Origin: DATCRE01 sp964235605 | GTDB lineage: Bacteria > Bacteroidota > Bacteroidia > Cytophagales > Cyclobacteriaceae | Direction: 5' to 3' | NCBI GenBank assembly: GCA_964235605.1 | Contig: CAXSCR010000090.1 | Location: forward strand, 1-10,793 | DNA: 10,793 bases | Shown: positions 7,026 through 10,793 of the stretch, in pieces | Position numbering within the stretch: position 1 is the stretch's first letter | Layout: the number at the start of each line of letters is the position of its first letter | The notes under the pieces: model-generated | The model's database searches: none | What the model was told of the DNA's origin: nothing | Seen by the model: the letters and a program-made list of their open reading frames with translations, nothing else | Position numbers and translations under genes: made by a program

Positions 7026-8204
7026 TTAAATTGTAATTGTTTTCTCATAAGCCAACTTTGAAAAGATATCGGCGCTTGGCTTTTTTATTCTATCCTTGCT
7101 TTTTGCATCGCATTCATATAAACCGAATTTGAATGATGGTCCGATACTCCATTCAAAATTATCCCATGTACTCCAGTGGTAATAGCCGCAGATGTCAATG
7201 CCAGAGTCCATGCATTTCTTTATCTCTTTCATGTAATCGTGAAGTGCATTTACTCTTTGGTTATCATCATTGGTGCAGATACCATTTTCAGTAATGATGA
7301 TGGGTAGCTTGTATTTTTCCCAATAGCGTTTCATACATTCACTTAAACCAGCAGGATAATATTCCCACATGTCATCATGTTTTTTTTTCAACGCGTCGAT
7401 TTTCATTGGCGTAAGCAGATAGGTTATAGGTAGGGGATCGAATTCTATTTTGGCATAATAACTCATTCCAAAAAAATCCAAATTCTTAAATAAGGATAGT
7501 GGATATTCCATGAAACACCAGTCAAAAATAGCGGCCGGTATTCTGCCCATAAAATTGTGCGGTTTAAAAACCGTACAGTTGTGTGAAATGCCTACTTGCG
7601 CAGTTGGATATTTACTTTTGATATAATGGTAGACTTCCTCATGTGCGGTAACTATGTTTTTAATCACGCGACGCGCAATCCAAAGATTTTTTCTAAAAGG
7701 CGGAAATTCTCCTGCAGCCCACCCTAGTGATGTGTATAGATTGGGTTCGTTAAACGTATTCCAGTTGTAAACATATTGTCCGAATTCATCAACTATCTTT
7801 TTGGCGAAGTCAATCCACAGCAAAGTATTTTCCTTCTTCTCCCAGCCACCTCGTTTTGAAAACCACAATGGGTTAGCGAAATGATGAAGCACCATCATGA
7901 TCTGTATCTTGCTTTCTCTTAAACCTTGAAGTAATGCGTGATATTCTTTTTTTGCTTCAACATCAAAGGATGCGTAAGGGCCACGTTGCAGTTTGCTCCA
8001 CATGAGACTCATGCGATAATTAGGAGCGAGCGATGAGATTATTTTAATATCTTCTTGATGTCTTTTTTCATGGTCTGTTGTTCTGTCGAAGATATTTCCA
8101 TCTCGTGATTGGACTCCTTTCCAATCATGTTCAAAGGCGGTTTCAATTTGATATGATGCCGTACTTGTGCCAAACAAAAAATCAGGAGGAAAGGTTATTT
8201 TCAT
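7026..8204 (-). CDS. Family 1 glycoside hydrolase (beta-glucosidase-like)
   Basis: This is a retaining beta-glycosidase of family GH1, likely cytoplasmic since no signal peptide is present. It would hydrolyse small beta-linked glycosides; the sugar is not predictable. The (beta/alpha)8 barrel landmarks are all there: FLFGTSTASYQIE (residues 9-21, glycone-binding Q19), HHF (107-109), TFNEP (150-154, acid/base E153), ITENG (304-308, nucleophile E306) and WSTWDNFEWSIG (344-355). At 392 residues it is shorter than the usual 440-480. The shortening is spread over loops, including the stretch between NEP and the SYY segment, rather than being a terminal truncation. The start is fixed by the family N-terminus and by a -7 box just upstream. 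It stands alone, convergent with the preceding pair. Confidence 0.92.
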   Translation of the reverse strand: MKITFPPDFLFGTSTASYQIETAFEHDWKGVQSRDGNIFDRTTDHEKRHQEDIKIISSLAPNYRMSLMWSKLQRGPYASFDVEAKKEYHALLQGLRESKIQIMMVLHHFANPLWFSKRGGWEKKENTLLWIDFAKKIVDEFGQYVYNWNTFNEPNLYTSLGWAAGEFPPFRKNLWIARRVIKNIVTAHEEVYHYIKSKYPTAQVGISHNCTVFKPHNFMGRIPAAIFDWCFMEYPLSLFKNLDFFGMSYYAKIEFDPLPITYLLTPMKIDALKKKHDDMWEYYPAGLSECMKRYWEKYKLPIIITENGICTNDDNQRVNALHDYMKEIKKCMDSGIDICGYYHWSTWDNFEWSIGPSFKFGLYECDAKSKDRIKKPSADIFSKLAYEKTITI

Positions 8205-8210
8205 TCATCA

Positions 8211-8218
8211 CAAAGGTA
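8211..8218 (-). promoter_or_regulatory. -7 promoter box of the GH1 gene
   Basis: TACCTTTG on the minus strand matches the Bacteroidota TAnnTTTG box exactly and is identical to the one before pstS. Only 6 nt separate it from the GH1 ATG, so transcription would begin at or within a few bases of the start codon, giving a nearly leaderless mRNA. I see no -33 TTTG at the expected distance, which lowers confidence. Confidence 0.45.
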
Positions 8219-8361
8219 AACAAACCACCCATGTCGCGCATTACGTAAACGTTTAAATAGATATTTTTAGCAATTGTGGTAGATTGTGACCTAAGCCTCT
8301 CAAAGAAAAGACACTCCGAAGTGAGACGGTCTAGTAAATCCGGACACAGAATTACTGAAAT

Positions 8362-8582
8362 TTGTGTTCTCATGAAAAGAAAAACAACAAGCAGCGTCAT
8401 CGAAAGTTTGATGCTCAATTCAAGCAAGAGGCGTTAATTAAAGCAAGTGGAAACGGTCGGAGTGTCTCCACTGTCGCTCATGGCCTTGGTATCAGCGAGG
8501 CTTTGCTATATCAATGGAGAAAGGGTTTAGGTTATAATACCTCACCGACTTAAAATCCAGAGATTGAGCTTTTGCGAAACCA
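8362..8582 (+). pseudogene. IS3 orfA remnant (transposase DNA-binding subunit)
   Basis: OrfA encodes the helix-turn-helix protein that, by programmed frameshifting, joins OrfB to form the transposase. The remnant reads HRKFDAQFKQEAL, then the helix-turn-helix GRSVSTVAHGLGISEALLYQ (about residues 32-51) and WRK. A TAA at 8551-8553 stops it after 63 residues. The same frame then continues with NPEIELLRNQ, which is the expected start of the OrfA leucine-zipper region, so the stop is a lesion and not the natural end. No in-frame ATG is present; the frame opens at a TTG (8362). Confidence 0.75.
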
Positions 8583-9170
8583 AGCCGTAGTGCTTTTTAC
8601 ACCTACCAAACGTATGTACAAAATGATACACGAAGCCAGAGATCCCTATTGGTTAAAGAAATATTTAATAGACATCGCAAGCGATATGGAAGCCGCAGGA
8701 TTATGAAAGCCGTCCAACATGGGAATGTACCCATGGGGCGTTATCAGGTTCGTAGCTTAATGAAGGAACAAGGTCTGAAAGCTCTTCAACCTAAGAGCTT
8801 TGTACCCAAGACCACAAACAGTAAACATACATTGGGTTATGCGCCTAATGTATTAGGAAAAGTAGGATTACCTTCTGCACCCAACATTGTATATGTGGGT
8901 GATATTACTTACTTGCCTACAACATATGGTCAATGGCTGTACCTTAATGTATGGATTGATCTATATAGCCGTTTGGTTGTTGGATGGAAAGTGGATGACA
9001 ATATGGGAGCCTTTCAGTCTAAAGAGGAAAAGAGGATGCGATAACCGAAATTTTCAACTACATTGAAATGTATCACAATACTGAACGATTGCACTCCTCC
9101 CTTGGATATGTGCCTCCCGCAACTTACGAGAAGCGATATTATGATTGCATTGAAGCGGAGCGAAACGGTT
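8583..9170 (+). pseudogene. IS3 orfB remnant (transposase catalytic subunit), frameshifted and deleted
   Basis: OrfB is the rve-type DDE integrase. The N-terminal signature SRSAFYTYQ begins at 8583 with no start codon, continuing into KRYGSRRI, the HTH_21-like region, and the integrase core VGDITYLP (first catalytic Asp) and IDLYSRLVVGW. After VDDNM (about 9004) the text jumps to GAFQSKE, which normally lies after the second Asp and the Glu, so roughly 70-80 residues including two of three catalytic residues are gone. A direct duplication of AAAGAGGA (9021-9028, 9029-9036) then shifts the frame and creates the stop at 9044. Removing one copy restores SKEDAITEIFNYIE through HNTERLHSSLGYVPP to the natural stop at 9170. 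It cannot be active. Confidence 0.85.
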
Positions 9171-9173
9171 AAA

Positions 9174-9256
9174 TGTTGAAATATGGGACAACTCCACAGT
9201 TATATTATCAGTTATAAAAGATAACCCTCTGTGGTGGAGTTGTCGACATTCCAACA
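9174..9256. repeat. 83-bp imperfect palindrome at the right end of the IS3 remnant
   Basis: The left arm TGTTGAAATATGGGACAACT (9174-9193, continuing CCAC) matches the reverse complement of the right end, TGTTGGAATGTCGACAACTC (9256-9237, continuing CAC). The arms align over 23-24 bp with three or four differences and one 1-base gap. They begin TGTTG and end CAACA, like transposon ends. About 35 bp of AT-rich sequence separates the arms. It starts three bases after the orfB stop. Either it is the subterminal and terminal repeat of the IS, or a separate MITE-like insertion. No clear target duplication flanks it. Confidence 0.6.
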
Positions 9257-9259
9257 TAG

Positions 9260-9487
9260 ATGATTATAGCAACAATTAAACTTTATTTTCGACAAAAAAA
9301 CTGTCCGGCTAAATTAGACCACCTCAGTTCTTTAAAAGCCATTCAAGTTATGACCAGGATTTACAAGGAATTTGGAGTTGAAGTCAGGCTTGGAAAAATA
9401 TTACCTAATCCAAGTCTTCAACATTTGGCAAGTTTTATTGAAATTGAAATGGCTCGTAAGTCAGCCTCGCAAGTTCCCGTTCAATAA
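9260..9487 (+). pseudogene. Carrier-protein (PCP/ACP) domain fragment of NRPS type
   Basis: The readable part, SLKAIQVMTRIYKEFGVEV followed by ILPNPSLQHLASFIE, is the second half of a phosphopantetheine carrier domain as found in nonribosomal peptide synthetases: the SLKA helix II, the EFGVEV strand-like turn and the NPSLQ-LA helix. The usual FF-x-LGG-(D/H) before the modified serine is missing. Here the residues are KLDHLSS, so the GG is replaced although Ser24 aligns with the attachment serine. The first 20 residues match nothing I know. The frame opens immediately after the IS remnant (a TAG sits at 9257-9259), as if the synthetase had been cut off there. A standalone carrier protein is possible but unlikely without the GG motif. 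Confidence 0.65.
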
Positions 9488-9520
9488 TTGCTATTATACA
9501 CCTAATTAACGACTCCTACT

Positions 9521-10375
9521 ATGGTGATTAAAAATCTTCGTTTAGCCTACAGAAATTTACTGAAGGGCAAAATGTTTTCTCTCATTAACATTTCCGGCCT
9601 TTCAATTGGATTCGCTGCATGCATTCTCATTATACAATACGTAAACTTTGAGTTTAGCTTTGAGAAGAGTTTTCTTCATTATGATCGCCTCTATCGAATA
9701 AGGACAACGTTATTGGAGAATAACAAGGTGATAAAAAAGACAGCACTTTCCGATGCGAGATTCTTTGAATGTTACAACGACGGCCTCTCCGAAGTAGAAT
9801 CTTATACGCGACTTCTTTCGACGCAAACATGGTTTGATTGCACCCTACGATACCTCGATGAAAATGGCGAGCAAGTTACTTTTAATGAAAAAAACTTATT
9901 CTTTGCTGATAATAATTTTCTAACTCTTTTTAATGTGAAGTTGAGCGAAGGCGACCTCAGGTCTGCCTTGATTAATCCACGCTCGATAATAATGACCCGC
10001 TCTGCAGCAGAACGTTATTTCGGTAAATCGAGTCCGATAGGAAAGTCGATTAGATTAAATGGCAGCATGTTCAATGACGAGTTGATGGTAACAGGTGTCA
10101 TGGATGAGATGCCGGCTAATTCACACCTGGAGAATATTAACATACTGGTGTCTTTGTCATCGACGGAGAATAATAAGCCTTTAAAGGAAGCTGACGTATA
10201 CAATTATGTTGTGATTAAGGAATCTGCAAATTTGCCTTTGACGTTGAAAAAGTTGCAGGATGTTTTTGAACAAAAACTCATAAAAAAGACGGCGGACGCT
10301 TCTGATTCAAGAACATACTACAGCCTGGACGCGGTGAAGGATATTTATTTACACCTACCTCAAGTTTACACTTAA
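9521..10375 (+). pseudogene. MacB/FtsX-type ABC permease, N-terminal third only
   Basis: The 284 residues are the start of an ABC permease of the MacB_PCD/FtsX class common in Bacteroidota, which normally reaches about 800 residues with eight membrane segments. The cytoplasmic start NLRLAYRNLLKGKMF, first membrane helix (about residues 19-41, ISGLSIGFAACILIIQY) and the periplasmic MacB_PCD domain (about 45-270, with GVMDEMPANSHL) are intact and in frame. The protein stops after SLDAVKDIYLHLPQVYT, where family members continue to a second membrane helix and the FtsX domain. Nothing downstream in any frame resembles those parts. It starts 33 bp after the carrier fragment, an arrangement seen where such permeases serve natural-product clusters. 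The fragment may still be expressed, but transport is not expected. Confidence 0.8.
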
Positions 10376-10635
10376 AGTTTAATCCTGCAAACCCTTTACA
10401 TTTGTTGAACCGGATGAAGCGGAAGTGAGCAATGCTGAGGAGCAAATCACCAGGAATAATTCCGGTCAGATAGCGTATTAATCCGTCTGTGGCTTTACAG
10501 TTCATAGGCGTATTTTACCTTAATACGCGTTCTGGTTTATGCCTTATAAAACCTTGCTACTTTCTTTTTTTAGTGCCATAATAATTTTTCCTGTGCTTCT
10601 TAAGTTCTCCCGTTTTAGTGTGTGCAACAACTGGT
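10376..10635. other. Unassigned stretch between two mobile-element scars
   Basis: No complete gene is visible. Plus-strand positions 10388-10483 read, without a start codon, as PFTFVEPDEAEVSNAEEQIT and a little more to a TAA. The composition looks protein-like, but I do not recognise the family; it could be the tail of another broken gene. A perfect 7-bp hairpin, GCGTATT (10508-10514) with AATACGC (10522-10528), encloses a 7-nt loop and has no T-tract on the plus strand. A minus-strand open frame at 10278-10505 overlaps the permease end and shows no family likeness. Confidence 0.4.
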
Positions 10636-10793
10636 GTAAGCATCACGTGGATCGCCATTCTGCGTCATCGAAATTTTAATCTTGTTAAGCTCCAGTAGTT
10701 CAACATAATCATGACTACAATATTTTAGACCTCTATCCGCGTTGAGCCCTCTCAGATCACCGATACATGCATTGATATGTCTACAGGCTTTAT
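10636..10793 (-). pseudogene. Second IS3-family orfB remnant, cut by the window edge
   Basis: On the minus strand from 10791, the frame reads NADRGLKYCSHDYVELLELN and KIKISMTQNGDPRDAY. This is the rve core around the second catalytic Asp (normally HSDRG-x-QYCS) and the SMT-x-NGDP-x-DNA segment before the catalytic Glu. Homology ends at about 10636: the expected NA-x-AERVN is replaced by TSCCTH and a stop, so the Glu is lost. The sequence differs from the first IS3 remnant (the subgroup here is SMTQNGDP), so this is a different element in the opposite orientation. More of it may lie beyond 10793. Confidence 0.75.

Larger units (their letters stand above)
8362..9256 (+). mobile_element. Decayed IS3-family insertion sequence
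   Basis: The remnant carries orfA and orfB of an IS3-family element, both broken, read on the plus strand. Several lesions have accumulated: an in-frame stop in orfA, a deletion fusing late orfA to early orfB near 8583, a deletion of the orfB catalytic centre near 9005, and an 8-bp duplication at 9021-9036. The left boundary is unclear. The sequence 8285-8348 begins TGTGAC and ends GGACACA and may belong to it. The right boundary is placed at 9256, where an inverted repeat ends in CAACA and the flanking carrier-protein fragment begins. No matching left inverted repeat or target duplication was found, so the ends are provisional. Confidence 0.75.

Noticed and set aside
8182..8427. Minus-strand 81-residue frame upstream of the GH1 gene
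   Set aside because: It spans the GH1 promoter and the start of the IS3 remnant, with no family likeness.
9054..9257. Minus-strand 67-residue frame over the orfB end and the palindrome
   Set aside because: It is antisense to clear OrfB sequence and is explained by the palindrome staying open in several frames.
10557..10643. Minus-strand 28-residue lysine-rich frame starting MLTPVVAHTKTGELKKH
   Set aside because: It is very short, starts inside the second IS3 remnant in another frame, and I know of no matching family.

Overview
The window looks like chromosomal DNA from a member of the Bacteroidota, probably near the Cytophagales. This is an inference. It rests on the moderately AT-rich composition, two exact copies of the phylum's -7 promoter box (TAnnTTTG, here TACCTTTG), the near absence of Shine-Dalgarno sequences, a structured intergenic repeat of a type I associate with this phylum, and the style of the proteins.

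Positions 1-338 hold no gene. They contain short imperfect repeats and a structured repeat that, read on the minus strand, ends in the likely terminator of the phosphate operon. Positions 339-4713 (minus strand) are a complete high-affinity phosphate uptake operon in the usual order pstS-pstC-pstA-pstB-phoU: a periplasmic lipoprotein, two permeases, the ATPase and the regulator. A 168-bp gap with repeats separates pstA from pstB. Upstream of pstS is a tandem array of TTAACAT boxes that looks like a Pho box, followed by a Bacteroidota promoter.

Positions 4964-6807 (plus strand, divergent from pst) carry two genes that overlap by 4 bp: an LpxH-like metallophosphoesterase and a GT-B glycosyltransferase. 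Both are plausibly envelope or glycolipid enzymes, and the pair is followed by a small hairpin terminator. A convergent gene (7026-8204, minus strand) encodes a compact family 1 glycoside hydrolase with both catalytic glutamates. Its -7 box is so close to the start codon that the mRNA may be leaderless. A 41-nt inverted repeat lies between the convergent genes.

From about 8285 to the right edge the DNA is a graveyard. It holds a decayed IS3-family element (orfA with an in-frame stop, orfB with two deletions and an 8-bp duplication frameshift), an 83-bp near-palindrome at its right side, a broken carrier-protein domain of nonribosomal-peptide-synthetase type, the N-terminal third of a MacB/FtsX-type permease, an unassigned stretch, and a second, different IS3 orfB remnant running off the edge. 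I read this as the remains of a natural-product gene cluster eroded by IS elements. I found no intact undescribed system; the best leads are the Pho-box array, the structured repeat and the palindrome.
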